Assembly (NCBI GenBank): GCA_026874595.1
Contig: CM049319.1
Location: forward strand, 55,100,917 to 55,164,916
From: Sipunculus nudus
Taxonomy: Eukaryota; Annelida; Sipuncula; Golfingiida; Sipunculidae
Length of the DNA: 64,000 bases
Reading direction: 5' to 3'
Part shown: positions 23,855 to 35,641 of the stretch, in pieces
Numbering within the stretch: position 1 is the first letter of the stretch
Layout of the letters: every line of letters starts with the position of its first letter
The notes under the pieces: generated by a model
Told to the model about the DNA's origin: nothing
Database searches by the model: none
Seen by the model: only the letters and a program-made list of their open reading frames with translations
Position numbers and translations under genes: made by a program

Positions 23855-24234
23855 CTGTCAAATAAAAATAAAGATACTAATAATAACAATTATATGAACA
23901 AAAACAGTAATTAAACTGCCACTGTATATTCAACTATTACTACTCCTACTACTACTACCATTATAATGATATGGTAAGTGTTAACAATAAATATTAATTA
24001 TATTAATAAAAAAAGAAAGATGGACTGCGTATCCAGATAAATAGAATTAAGGATTGTTGCAGGATCAAAAGAAAGATCATCCATGACAAAAATAACTTCC
24101 TAATTTTAGCAACATTAAAGAAAAAGTGAGATTTTCAACAGCAGCTTTAGAGGGAATAATACAAATTCTATGAATTTAAATTGATTGTGTTAATAGTAGA
24201 TACTAAATGGTTATATTCTGTTTTATTTACTTAC

Positions 24235-24355
24235 GTGTTAAGTTAAATTTAATGTAAGTGAGATTTAAAGGCAGCAGGTCAGTGTTGTTAGGACAAACCA
24301 AGTCTTGGAAAATGTCCAGTTCAATTGTGGCATTTCCTGTCGTGGATTTGTGTCT
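24235..24355 (-). CDS. Exon 7: ectodomain, glycosylation-rich
   Basis: A strong polypyrimidine tract precedes the acceptor (ttttttctttgtag) and the donor is C|GTAAGT. Phase 0 to phase 1. It reads RHKSTTGNATIELDIFQDLV, then CPNNTDLLPLNLTYIKFNLT. One cysteine and four sequons in 40 residues (NAT, NNT, NLT, NLT). Confidence 0.88.
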
Positions 24356-24520
24356 CTACAAAGAAAAAACAAATCAACAAGCATCTGAATGTGGATACCA
24401 TAAATCAGACTGCTCCATAATAATTTATTTTACATTTTACCTGCATGTTTACGGCAAGCATGATACTTGAAAACTGTTTTTATTATAATTTACGGTAATA
24501 TCGCGTCTGTAGGTCTACAT

Positions 24521-24860
24521 CACCCTTCCACCAGAAGTCGTTCTACAAGAAATGCATCTCTGTTCTTTTTGGTACTGTGGGACGACCGGAACTACTTCTC
24601 TCAACCATCAAACTTCAAAATAAATATTGTAACATTTCAAGGAAACACCTTGACATTGCACAAGAGCGTGGTTTCAACTTTTCCCCGAAAGTCCTTACCA
24701 CAAAAACATCCATGTTTATGTTATTTACCATGAAACAATTTTTATACAACTCACTTGAACGGACTACATAGTCCTATTTACAACATTTATACCTATGCGG
24801 CGGGTGTATTTAGAAGTTTCGGTGCATTGTGGGTGTAAGATTTTTACTCTCATAATCCTT
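24521..24860. repeat. Diverged duplication, copy 1
   Basis: It matches 25126-25480 in ordered blocks: CACCCTTCCACCAGAAGTCG, TGTGGGACGACCGGAACTAC, GTTTATGTTATTTACCATGA and GTGTATTTAGAAG. The offset is about 605 bases. Intron of exons 7-6; function unknown. Confidence 0.7.
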
Positions 24861-25125
24861 AAACAGCAGAGTCGTATTTTTTAGTCTTAGTCCGCGCAGT
24901 GTGGTCTGTTTCAACTAAATATATATCTATAATTCAATGAAACAAGACTTGGGGAAGGCAGTTCCATACTGGATGATTCATTTGTATATTATCATATAAA
25001 GGGTGATGTAAAACACTGTTAGCAGTTTTTACGTTAATCAAACTGAAACATGATTCAAACTATCTTTTTTGTACCTGAAATGTTTAAAACGTCTAAATCA
25101 TTCCAGATGTCAACAACAGATAGCG

Positions 25126-25480
25126 CACCCTTCCACCAGGGGTCGTTTTTATTCAAAAGTAACCTCATCCTGCTATACACAGTGGGACGGCCGGAACTAC
25201 TTGTCTCAACTTCAAATTTTAAAATTTGCTATATTTCGAGGACGCGCCGTCTGTTTACATTTCAAACGCGCATGCTTACAAAATATTTCTTATCCTGTCA
25301 AGTCCTTTCCACAAATGCACTCTTGTTTATGTAATTTGCCCTGAAACAATTCTATCCGACATATTTGAATGGACTTCATTTCCTTCTTCACTACATTTAT
25401 AAATATGCCATCGATGTATTTAGAACCCCGGTGTATAGTGGGCCGCATTTTTCGAAGGAGAGTCGTCCTTTTTGTATGCT
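25126..25480. repeat. Diverged duplication, copy 2
   Basis: The partner of 24521-24860, with CACCCTTCCACCAGGGGTCG, AGTGGGACGGCCGGAACTAC and GTGTATTTAGAACCCCGGTG. It is about 70 percent alike by eye, so it is an old duplication or two copies of one repeat. Confidence 0.7.
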
Positions 25481-25630
25481 TGGCTGAGAGCCATAATAGA
25501 GCGCGGTACCAGTCTAGTGGAGATGGCGCAGAAAAATCGGTATTACCGTTTATAACATATATATCGTGTTTCAAAGACCCAAAGTATCATATTTTACATC
25601 TGCACATATGAGAAAACAGATGACCATCAC

Positions 25631-25810
25631 CAGGGTTGGGGCCAGGTACTTGTACCTGTACCTGTACCTGTACCTAGGTACACATTTCATAATACCTGTA
25701 CCTGTACCTGCCGGTCATGAGTAGAAAGTAACCTGTACCTGTAACTATAGTACCTGTACCTGGTACAAGGTACTCTAGGTACATTTTCAAATTTTTTCAT
25801 ATCAACCCTG
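25631..25810. mobile_element. hAT-type MITE with internal GTACCT hexamers
   Basis: Termini CAGGGTTG (25631-25638) and CAACCCTG (25803-25810) are perfect inverted repeats. They are flanked by an exact 8-bp target duplication ACCATCAC (25623-25630 and 25811-25818), the signature of hAT transposons. The 180-base body is mostly degenerate copies of the hexamer GTACCT/AGGTAC, itself largely palindromic. No transposase is encoded. Confidence 0.85.
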
Positions 25811-26063
25811 ACCATCACCTATACGAGGCATATGTACGAATGTTGTAATATGCGCACTCAATCTGATTGGAAAACACAATGACGAAATATATCAAAATCT
25901 TGAATTAAAACTCTAATGTATCCATTTTGAATTGTCAGAGGTTTCATTGATCAGACTGGTCCTTGTGGTGACTTAACTTTAAACAAAAAGGTCAAAGGTC
26001 ATATTTATATTCAGAGTGGTCAAAGAGCGGGTGGTTGCATGAACAGGTTTGACTGTATATATA

Positions 26064-26080
26064 TACATAGGATATATATC

Positions 26081-26143
<63 letters not shown>
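26064..26143. repeat. (AT)n microsatellite
   Basis: About 75 bases of alternating AT ending at the TA target of the pogo-like element. Confidence 0.95.
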
Positions 26144-26146
<3 letters not shown>

Positions 26147-27227
26147 TCGAGCCCACTTTGTGTCATATCGGTTAATAGAAATCCCGCTTATAGTCACATA
26201 AATCTGAAATCCCAAAACATTTCCTATATAAACAATGGTAAATATGACCGTTTAATATCATGGAATATTGTCATAATCCCGTTTATTGTCATGCTTGGAA
26301 CCCATGGCAGTGATACCAGATCGCAGTTAATATCACACCAGAAGCCGACACGGCGATCAACGAGGCCAAGAGCCTGTAATTGGTCAGGCGTATCAAACGA
26401 TCTCATCTCCCACCTGTGTGCATGCAGGTCAGTCCCCGTCACTTAGCTAATTAACGTCTTAAGATACCACGGTAATCCAGATCATTGCGTTTCTTCGTAC
26501 ATTAACAAGGGCGATGTTTGCGATCACGTCATACATAATGAACTCCTGGCCTTTGCAAGGCCGTGGTTTACATCTCGGTGAAGTTTCGCCGAGATGATAT
26601 GAAGCATGAGCTCTAAACGTTGCTTGCGACTGGAAATCCCCTTTAAGGGTCCACGAAAAGCTGGAGGTTTTGTGAGCACTGGAGGAGATACTCTGTCTAA
26701 AACCTCAATCGCGGCGAAACTTCAGAAAGTTGACAATGGCATGCTGATGCCCGCTCCCCGAACAGTCCTATCATAAAGACGTTCGTGGAAGTTTGAGTCA
26801 TTAATAAGATACCCGAAAATAAAGCGCAATAGTCGGGGGAAATAATTATTTAGTAAAATTGTTTGCCTACGCATCACCTTATAACCGTGCCGCTTATTTC
26901 CAGACATTTGACCTCATGACCCAGACGCTACGTGTCTTTCTGTTAGCAAGTCGGATTTTGTCAGTTATTGCGGCATGCGGCACAAAACTTAAAGGAAATA
27001 AATTGTCAGGTGTGCATAAACGTAATTTGATATGCCGTTGTGCAATAAAATATTCATAAACGTTTCTGTTTCCTTTTTGTTGATGATTTAATTAATATCA
27101 TTTGAGACATAACGCTTCTTCTATGACTCAAAAGGACATCGATGTTGAAGCCCGCATAATGTCACATCCCGGTTATTATCATAATTAATACATGCACCAC
27201 CGACATGACAATAAGCGGGCATGACTG
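26144..27227. mobile_element. Non-autonomous pogo/Tigger-like element
   Basis: The left end CAGTCGAGCCCACTTTGTGT and the right end (on the other strand CAGTCATGCCCGCTTATTGT) are imperfect inverted repeats of about 28 bases. TA lies on both sides (26142-26143 and 27228-27229). Related subterminal words (TCCCGCTTATAGTCAC and CCCGCATAATGTCAC) recur inside each end. The body of about 1.1 kb has no intact transposase. Intron of exons 7-6. Confidence 0.6.
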
Positions 27228-27260
27228 TATTTTTAATAAGCTACATAAGCCGTTACTTAC

Positions 27261-27358
27261 CGCGCACCAGCTGGGGCTGTAGTTGGGTGACGGGGTCGTT
27301 AAGATGTGATACGTAAAGTCAGAATCGTTCCATCTAGCGATACTATAAAGTGCCTCCG
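27261..27358 (-). CDS. Exon 6: ectodomain
   Basis: The acceptor tgtttatag and donor GCG|GTAAGT run from phase 1 to phase 0. It reads EALYSIARWNDSDFTYHILT then TPSPNYSPSWCA. One cysteine and two sequons (NDS and NYS; the latter is followed by Pro and is probably poorly used). Confidence 0.88.
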
Positions 27359-27652
27359 CTATATAAACAAAATCAAGTCGGATATATTACGCTACCCTTT
27401 AAGGTTGTATTTATATACAGAAAACTGCTAATTTCCTTAATAAATGAGTACAAATGATCGTTAATGGTACGTTGCGTTTCGCTAAAATTAGATTAAAAAT
27501 GTCCTGAACAGTAAACGTAACTGGCAGGATTAGCTTGATGGAACATGGACATGCTCACTAGAGAAATAGTGATGAGACTGACATCGTACGGAACATCACA
27601 ATACAAACATTATCTGTTATAAACATCTATCTGAATAAAACAGATAACTTAC

Positions 27653-27767
27653 ATGGACGCCAGCCTGTATTTGGCGGGACACATTTAATTTCCGGAAATG
27701 AGAGCCTGACTCCTTCCCCGTCAAGACATTCAGACTCAACAAGGGTTGTGGTACCCGCACAGATCTC
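27653..27767 (-). CDS. Exon 5: ectodomain, three cysteines
   Basis: The acceptor gtgatttcag and donor T|GTAAGT run from phase 0 to phase 1. It reads EICAGTTTLVESECLDGEGV, then RLSFPEIKCVPPNTGWRP. Three cysteines. The exon is GC-richer than the surrounding intron, as expected of coding DNA here. Confidence 0.88.
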
Positions 27768-28180
27768 CTGAAATCACAACAGATACCGTATTTCCTCTAT
27801 CAGACACCGGACCTTAAATAGGAGCATGTCTTATTTAAAAGCTGGGCCTAAACAATCTCTTAGAAAAATAATCGCCGGCCTTAAATGGACGCCGGGTCTT
27901 GTTCAGAGGTACGTGCTATATTTATGTATGAGGAATTCAGTTTCTGCATTCCAGTGACCAATTAGTATCACACTCGTCAATCTGATGAGTCTAGAAAATA
28001 CATATATATCATTTTCACGTATCTAATGGTTAATATGGCATTATGGGTATGTTTAGGGAGATGCTACATGCAGAAGATGCTCTTTTGGAGGAGGGAGATT
28101 TTTTTTGTAATTTTTATTAATTACTGGGTCATCATGACAGGGGATGCATATGATTTAGAATTTATTACATATTCCCACAA

Positions 28181-28182
<2 letters not shown>
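27768..28182. other. Intron sequence, nothing recognised
   Basis: Start of the exon 5-4 intron; AT-rich, with no repeat recognised up to the microsatellite at 28183. Confidence 0.4.

Positions 28183-28240
<58 letters not shown>
28183..28240. repeat. (AT)n microsatellite
   Basis: About 57 bases of alternating AT abutting the family 2 element. Confidence 0.95.
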
Positions 28241-29275
28241 CTAGATGTGGTCAGACATTGGACCTCAGAGTGCCCCGTAGTTCTGGTAGTGCTGAACTAG
28301 TTTACATATTGGTGGAAAGTTAAGGTTAAAATTGAAAAATATGACAAACATTAACAGGTTTTAATCCATATGCATGAGGGAAAAACCCTACTGGTTCAAA
28401 TAATATCAAAGAAGACATGTCTGAAATAATGTGTGCAATAGAAAATCACCGATTGTACTCTGTTGGCCATATTTGATTTTGAGCAAGTCCGTGCTTCAGT
28501 AATTCAATGATCCCTGTGAATTTGAGAAAGATCAAGCATGTTCTTGTTGAGCTATTGGGTGCGAAATAAAAATCAGCGATATGGCTGTGGTGGCCATATT
28601 TGAATTTCGACAGGTCTACAATTCGATAGAGACTGAGCCCAATACCAAACATCCCTGTGTATTTGGGAAAGCTGAAGTATGTTGTTGTTGAGTTATCACG
28701 CGCGATTGAACTCGGCGATTGGGCTGAGGCGGCCATATAGGAATTCCGCCAGGTCTGTTATTCAACAGGTTTGGAGCCCTCGTTTGAACTAATCATCCCT
28801 GTAAATTTCGGCAAAACTGAAGTATGTTGTTGTTGAGTTATCGCGCGCGAAAGAAAAAAAATCAGCGATTTGGCTGGGCGGCAATATTGGAATTCTCAAA
28901 GGTCTGTATTTCAATAGATATAGAGCTTTCATATGTACCATTCACCCCTGTGAATTGGGAAAGCTGATGTATATTGTTCTTGAGTTATCACGCGCGATTG
29001 AAAATCAGCGATTGGGCTGTGGTGGCAATATTGGAATCCCGCCTGGTCTGAAATTTAATAGATCTGGAGCCCTCGTATGTACTAATCGTCCCTGTGAATG
29101 AGGGATAAGTATGTTGCTGTTAAGTTATCGTGCGTGAAAGAAAATAAGCTATTAAGCTGTTGCGGCTATATTGGAATTCCGACTTGTCTGTAATTTAACA
29201 GATCTGAAGCCTTGATATGTACCAATCATCCCTGTGAGTTTGGGAGAGCTGAAGTATAGATGATCTGATCATTTA
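28241..29275 (+). mobile_element. Array-type dispersed element, family 2 copy a
   Basis: The left flank CTAGATGTGGTCAGACATTG then CTCAGAGTGCCCCG matches 36341 onward. The body is about six monomers of about 145 bp with GGCCATATTGGAATTCCG-like text, TCTGGAGCCCTC, CATCCCTGTGAATTTGGGAA and GTTGTTGTTGAGTTATCGCG. The right flank seen in copy b is missing, so this copy is right-truncated. Confidence 0.68.
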
Positions 29276-29833
29276 TGACTTAAAAAAGAATATTTACTTT
29301 TTATTAGCTTGTTGGCAATATGAAGCTTGTCATGTACCGCGTAAAAAAACTAAAGGGGCGCTTATTAGGATGATTACAGTATGCTCCGTAAAACTTTACT
29401 TACAACAAAAAAAAAAGACACTTGTTTATGGCTGTATATATTGGTTATCGAATCATATATATGATCATCAATGCAGACTTTAACAAAAAGAAATCATGGA
29501 TAACTATAATTTTGCATTAAAAATAATGCAAGTCGGCATTTATTACTAGTTTCATGAATGCATAAGTCACTGTACGTGTCTTCCTTGGCCCATTCATAAA
29601 ACGCTCTGAGAACTGTATGAGATTCCGTTCATTACTGCGTGGGTTATGCTGTGAATAACACACACACAAACACACAAACGAACGGGGATGAACGCGTACC
29701 TTCCTGGCAGAAGCAATAATTAAATAATTTAATTCCGATTCCCAAGTTATGATACAATTTCAAGGGTAAAAATAAACCTATGCATCAGGCCATTTCAAGG
29801 CCAGTGCGACAACAGATCGATGGAAAAATGTAC

Positions 29834-30050
29834 CAGGGACGGATATAGAATATTAGAAAAGGGGCGCAAAACACCCTTGCACCGTGCTGGTAGACTTCAC
29901 ACATAACTCGAGCGTGCAGACGTTTAATTTAAAGTTAACAACGGTTCGAGACGCAAAACCCTGCGCTGCATTTCACTATTAGTATATTATTTTAATTCCC
30001 ATATTTTTAGGTCGAAAAATAGGGGCGCCCCCCTTTTAAATTCATCCCTG
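29834..30050. mobile_element. Possible hAT-like MITE
   Basis: The left end CAGGGACGGATATAG and the complement of the right end (CAGGGATGAATTTA) match, and both continue to AAAAGGGGCGC / AAAGGGGGGCGC. No 8-bp target duplication could be found, so the ends may be decayed. Confidence 0.4.
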
Positions 30051-30571
30051 TGAAAACGGCAGTTATTCCTTCACGATCGTCCATATGGCGCCGGCTGTCT
30101 GAATAGATGCTTCGCGGTGACGAGGATGGCATTCACTTTTCCTTTACCGGTCGAGTTTTTGGATATAAAATGCTGAGTATTTGTGAATCAGTGGCTGACC
30201 CTTGTGACTGCCATTCTAATGCCTGGCGACAGCCTTGACTTCAAATATCAATTTCTCTTGCATAGCGTATATATTCCTGATAGCATCACAAAATTACCAA
30301 AAACAATTCAAGTAAATAAGATAAACCCTTAACAGTTAAAGTTAACTTTCAACATTCCTTCCAAATTTTTTTCAACAGTTGTGTCAGACTTTTGTGCTTA
30401 AAAAGGATAATATAATTATTTCGAACTAAAAATTGGCAATATATAATACTAAGTAATATATTATACTGAGTGGCCTTTTCCGCAGTAAATGGTTAATAGA
30501 ATTTACTGTGACTGTTTGGTATTTTCAGGTTACTTGTATCATGTATAAAGCTTACATATTAAAACACAAAC
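30051..30571. other. Intron sequence, nothing recognised
   Basis: AT-rich intron sequence between the possible MITE and exon 4. Confidence 0.4.
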
Positions 30572-30666
30572 CTTCTTTTCCCCGTATCCTTGAAACTGGG
30601 TCACGGTGGCGTTAAAGCCGCCCTTTAAGTCAAAAGCGGTCCACTTTGCACGGTCTTCTTTTTTTG
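30572..30666 (-). CDS. Exon 4: ectodomain
   Basis: The acceptor aattttacag opens phase 1 and the donor AAG|GTTTGT closes in phase 0. It reads AKKEDRAKWTAFDLKGGFNA then TVTQFQGYGEKK. One sequon (NAT), no cysteine. The acceptor side abuts a long AT/GA/GACA microsatellite starting about 25 bases into the intron. Confidence 0.85.
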
Positions 30667-30691
30667 CTGTAAAATTAAAGTCACAAAACAT

Positions 30692-30826
<135 letters not shown>

Positions 30827-30829
30827 AAA

Positions 30830-32880
30830 GAAGAGAGCAATCAATTAGCATAAATTTGTAAAAAATAAAAATGTTAACGCGCTTTGCATTTATTTTGTTT
30901 GGCGGCAAGGGTTCAACAGTTAAGAATTATGTAATTCCTTTTTACTTTATCTATTCTGGTGCAATATAGTCCGATCCATCACCCCTTTTTTCGTGATTAT
31001 TTTTTCCTCGAGTCAAATAACGCCAAAATTCTCTGCCCCCTCGGGCAGAATGGGAAAAATACGTAATTAACTATTGGAAAAAATAGCCTGCCTTATGTAA
31101 TTTGCCTGTATACAATTTAAATCCATTTTATTAGTAGCTAATCTATTCTGTATGGGCATGAAATGGGCATGACAGGGAACAGTGATGACGTCATGATATG
31201 CGGAAATAATATTTATATCGTAGGCAGGTATAGGGTACCGCAAATTACGCATTTTCCATCTTTCTGTCATATAGGTGCAAGTTTTGTTTGGCAAGTTTGT
31301 CTTGTGTGGAGATAACAGCAAAAAAAATTGTGTACAGGGGTGGTGGAACGGACTATAGTTTATTTACATGACACACTGTTTTGCCTAAATATCTCTGCGA
31401 AAAGGATTCTGGACGAAAAATAATAATTAATGACAAATAATTATTTATAAATTCGAAGCAGATGTTTACAAACACTGGCAGACTGCCCCCCCCCCCCCCC
31501 CCGAGGGGGCCATAAATGAGCGATAGTAGGGAATCAGCTATGGTGCGTACGACCTTTGGCAAAGGGTCCAGGTTAAAATAAATATCAGTGATCTAGGAAT
31601 AATCTGTGACCTAAGGGAATAATATTTTGTCAAAATTTCAGCATTTAACTCTTTGCCCCCCCCCCCTTACAAATCCCAGAAAGGAAGTACATTTCGAGGA
31701 GATAAAATATAATACATTGAAAATCACGTCGCACTTGGGTGTGAGAATTTGTGTATAATAAACAGTTTAACCAGAACAATGGACAAAACTACCCTCCCCT
31801 CCTCTCTCTCTGCTCTCTCATATTTGGTTAAATATTTATTTACTAGAGGATTACAAAAGTTGCCAGTCAGGCTTATGTACAAGCTTTCCTGTAGACATAT
31901 GTAAACACAACTTTATACAAGACATTGTATACAAGTAAAAGTACATTGTTTCATGTATTTGATTATTATGCGTAGGATTATAGCTTAACATGTGCTTGAC
32001 ATTCTGGTTCGTCTTAACACAGTGTGCAAACACTCAGCGCGTTCATTGTATTCTAAAAGCTTCGAGTCTATTCTTTGGAATTTTCCGTGCCTAGAAGTTT
32101 CTGGACTTCGGGTGAAAAAGCTATAAAAAGGGGCTGTGTTTAGAGCCAGGAGGAAGGATAATACAAGCGGGCACGAAAAGGTGCGACTTTCTCGTCAGTC
32201 TTAGGACCTACTCCGATAATTGCATAGTTACAGATATTTATGGACTTTATACAGACTTTATACAGATTTTATACAGATTGTCTTCAATTTGCCTTTGGGA
32301 TTTTACCTAAACTTCACTTCTGAATTGCAACAGATTGTCTTCAAGATTTAGTGGGACTATTCACCGGGAAGATTTACTTGAACTGTTCAGGTGGATTATT
32401 TGTGCTAAAAGACTCCTGTTAGGCTTTGGCAGTTGTAGTATCCAAAAATCAAAGCCCAGGAAGCGGACTCTGGAGAAGTACATTTTTATTATTGTTATGT
32501 CTAGTGTTGCGGAATCTGATTTTTTTATCTCTATAAAAAAAATTATGCTCGTCACGATTACGTGATCTGTTATTATTTGGTTCCGAAACAACGTGAAGTG
32601 GGACAATACATTATATGTTAAATTAATGTTCTTATTCCATATATATATTAATAATCTTCAACAAAATTTATCAAACCAGGATCAATACGATTGGAAAATA
32701 ATAAATGAACACTGTAGAGATAAAACAATGTGATATGCACTCTCGATACAATAAGTGCATTGTACAAAATACTATCCATACACATATACTATAGTATTTT
32801 TTACTGGATGGAAAGAGTAATGTTATATGCATTATCCTTCAATGGTGTCAAACGTTTGTGTCTATTATAAACTTGAGAAA
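30830..32880. other. Intron sequence with poly-C tracts
   Basis: Poly-C runs at 31486-31502 and about 31660-31669. Otherwise AT-rich with no feature recognised. Confidence 0.4.
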
Positions 32881-32908
32881 CAAGCTGCTCACAGTTTTTC
32901 TCAGAAGA

Positions 32909-33125
32909 TCAAACGGTATCCCTATGCTGCAGATAAGAAAATTTATTATTTTTTGTTTCCTGTTTACTCCTGGTTTCCATGATAGCATAAGAGTCCATTT
33001 CTAAACTATTACGATCAAAATTAGAACTGAAACCTACGAAACAGGTTAAACTCGGCCGAGTGTACTGGCGAAAATTTAAAAGATAGTGTTCGGTGCTCTC
33101 CTCTGCCATATTGCATCTACAGTAC
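32909..33125 (-). pseudogene. Fragment of a non-LTR retrotransposon C-terminus
   Basis: The minus strand reads YCRCNMAEESTEHYLLNFRQ then YTRPSL. This fits the Cys-rich tail after the reverse transcriptase of some LINE-type elements (C-x-C..ES.EH.LL..), here missing the final expected Cys (Asn-Phe in its place). Decayed fragment in the exon 4-3 intron. Confidence 0.5.
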
Positions 33126-33243
33126 GGATTCTCTAACTTTCCTATTGTGAAAAGAAATTGATTTGAAGGTCAGGCTCCAAGCTTTTTTTCTGTTAAAGAT
33201 AAGGTCTTCCTTTTAGTTGAATATTTTTATGTGTGTGTGTGTG

Positions 33244-33375
33244 GAGACATCTTCAAGGGACAATGAAAACTAAAACACTGCCATTATGACACGTTGAGAC
33301 ATCTTCAGGTGACAATAAAAAATAAAACACAGCCATTATGACATGTGGAGACCTCTTCAGGAGAAAATAAAACAT
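33244..33375. repeat. Minisatellite, about 52-bp unit x2.5
   Basis: Units starting GAGACATCTTCA at 33244, 33296 and (GAGACCTCTTCA) 33348. It lies just beyond the 3' side of the reverse-transcriptase remnant and may be its tail. Confidence 0.75.
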
Positions 33376-33376
33376 A

Positions 33377-34150
33377 TTAGAGAAGGAAAGCTGGGGACAA
33401 CAAGACGCGGAAGTTTTTAGCAGTAGATATCGGGTTGATGGTATTACTGCCAACGGAGAGAGATGGAGATGTTATATTGTTGGCCAACTGTTTGGATGAA
33501 AAGACTGAAAACTCAGTTTTTCCGCCATTCATTTGAAGGTGATGTTTGGCAAACCCAATTCTGGACTGATGGTACAGTCGTCTCCAAGCGACGGAGAGCA
33601 TCGTTCATATCAGCGATCTTGAAACTGATGTACAGCTCCGTGTCATCCGCATACAAGTGAAACTTATGTAGACGTGCCCCAAGAGAATAAGTATAGATGG
33701 TAAACAGGATCGATTCAAGGACCGACCCCTTGGGGACAGCACAGTCTTGTTTGGTGCAGGGTGATTTTGCACCTTTAACCTTGATGGACTGGGTTCTGTC
33801 AGTCAGTGACTGGAACCACTGGAGGGCAAGGCCACGAACTCTAAGAATATTCAGTGTCTCTATCAAGCGGCGGTGGTCTACCGTGTCCAAGGCTGCGGAC
33901 AGATCAAGCAGCACCAACAAGACAGCCTTCTGTTGACTAATAGCGCAAATGATGTCATTGTGGACACGCGGGAGAGCTGTTTCAGTGCCGTCGCCGTGTC
34001 TCAAAGCCGACTGGTATGGTTCCAGTAAGTTGCCACAACCCTCTCAATTAATTTAAACACATATAGGCTAAATCGGAGACTGGACGATAGTTCTTCAGTT
34101 GATCTGGATCGAGTGGGCTCACAACAGCTGACTTGAAACACTGTCCGCGT
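33377..34150 (-). pseudogene. Degenerate non-LTR retrotransposon reverse transcriptase (Jockey/CR1/L2-like)
   Basis: The minus strand carries, in order, LDPDQLKNYRPVS, ALRHGDGTETALPRVHNDI, LLVLLDLSAALDTVDHRRL (palm motif with the first catalytic Asp), PKGSVLESILF (normally PQGSVLGP), and YADDTELYISF with the catalytic YADD intact. It then shifts frame into LQMNGGKTEFSVFSSKQ. This is the RT core of a LINE-type element. It lacks the endonuclease and has frameshifts, so it is dead. It lies in the exon 4-3 intron in the same orientation as the host gene. Confidence 0.85.
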
Positions 34151-34181
34151 AACTGTGTTTATGCGTGTACTGAAAGACTAA

Positions 34182-35357
34182 TTTTTAGCTCAGCTGACTT
34201 TCAGTCATGCTGAGCTATAGCGATCACTCTTTGTCCGTCGTCCGTCTGTCTGTCTCTCCGTCTGTCCGTTAACCTGGCACAAATCGTAACCGCTGGACTT
34301 AGAATCTTGTAACTTGAAATTCTAAGAGGTCGATGAAAAATCTCCTTGGAAGCTAGAAATTAGGTCTCTGTTACCCATATCCTTTAAGCTATTGGGCCCC
34401 AAAGTACCCCCCAGAATAGTCAAAAATTTCATACAAAAACTTCAATATCTCGTTAACTACATCACTGATGGTCATAATTTTTGGCATACATATTGATCAT
34501 GAGATGTTCCATCAGTTCCTGCAGACTGGTGGCGCTACCTGTATTTTTCGATTTTTACGAATTGTTTTCTCTATTTTTAGACCTTTAAAAATGTAAGCAT
34601 CTGTTAACAGGGCACAAATCGTAAAGACTGGACCTAGAATCTTCATTCTTGACACATGGGGAGACCCATGAAAAGTGTCTGTGGAAACCTGAAATTAGGT
34701 CCCTGTTTCCCATATCCTCCGAAGTATCCCTCAGAATAATGAACAATTTGATACAAAAGCTGAAGTATCTGAACAACTAATGCAGAGATCACCATGATTC
34801 TTTGCATGGATATTGATTATGGAGTGTTTCATCAGTTTCTGCCGACTGGTGGTGCCACCTATATTTTATTAATTCTTTCAAATTTTTTTCTACATTTTTT
34901 AGACCTTTAAGGATGCTGTCATCTGTTTACATGGCACAGATTGTAACAACTGGACCTAGAATCTTCATTCTTGTCATGCAAGGAGGCCCATGAAAAGTGT
35001 CTGTGGAAACCTGAAATTAGGTCTCTGTTACCCATATCCTTCAAGCTATAGGACTCCGAAGTATCCCTCAGAATAATGGAAAATTTGATACAAAAGCTTA
35101 AGTATCTGAACAACTAATGCAGAGATCACCATGATTCTTTGCATGCATATTGACCATTAAGTCTTTTTATTAGTTTCTGCAGACTGGTGGAGCCACCTAA
35201 TATGGAGATACATAAATACAGACACAATTTTGGCCTGTTGGTTAATCTGTTTGATGCTTCAATTGAATGGGTATGTACTACCATTCAGATGATAAAATTT
35301 CCTTTTGCGAATCTCTTCCCAGTCAGCTGAGCGTCATGACCCATGGGTCACTTGTTT
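34182..35357 (-). mobile_element. Array-type dispersed element, family 1 copy e (inverted)
   Basis: Read on the minus strand it has the family left end (ACAAGTGACCCATGGGTCAT..GACGCTCAGCTGA, at 35357-35323), about 300-bp monomers with the GGTGGC..CCACCAGTC and AGACCTAATTTCAGGTTTCC text, a GACGGACGACGG microsatellite, and the perfect terminal hairpin at 34216-34182. It is the only clearly inverted, near-complete copy in the window. Confidence 0.7.
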
Positions 35358-35572
35358 ATTTGTACAGTAGATCGAGCAGGCCTACCAAAACAGATGAAGT
35401 GACGTCATTTTACCCCGAATCCTTGTGTTCACGCAGACCCTTTGTGTAAAATCGCTCCATTTGCGATTTTCACGCATATACGCACATATGCATATATGCG
35501 CATATGGAAACACAGTTTAAGTGTTAATTTGTAAAATCGTTTAGCGGGTAAATAACTAATAAGCGTACTTAC

Positions 35573-35641
35573 CAATGAAAGGAGCATTATCCACGGTTAT
35601 GTTAACGTAATGTTCCCTGCAGTCGCATTTATACGGTTTTC
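35573..35641 (-). CDS. Exon 3: ectodomain
   Basis: The acceptor tatattcag and donor G|GTAAGT are both strong. It is read in phase 1 to phase 1 as KPYKCDCREHYVNITVDNAP followed by FI. It has two closely spaced cysteines (CDC) and one sequon (NIT). The other two frames have stops. Confidence 0.88.
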
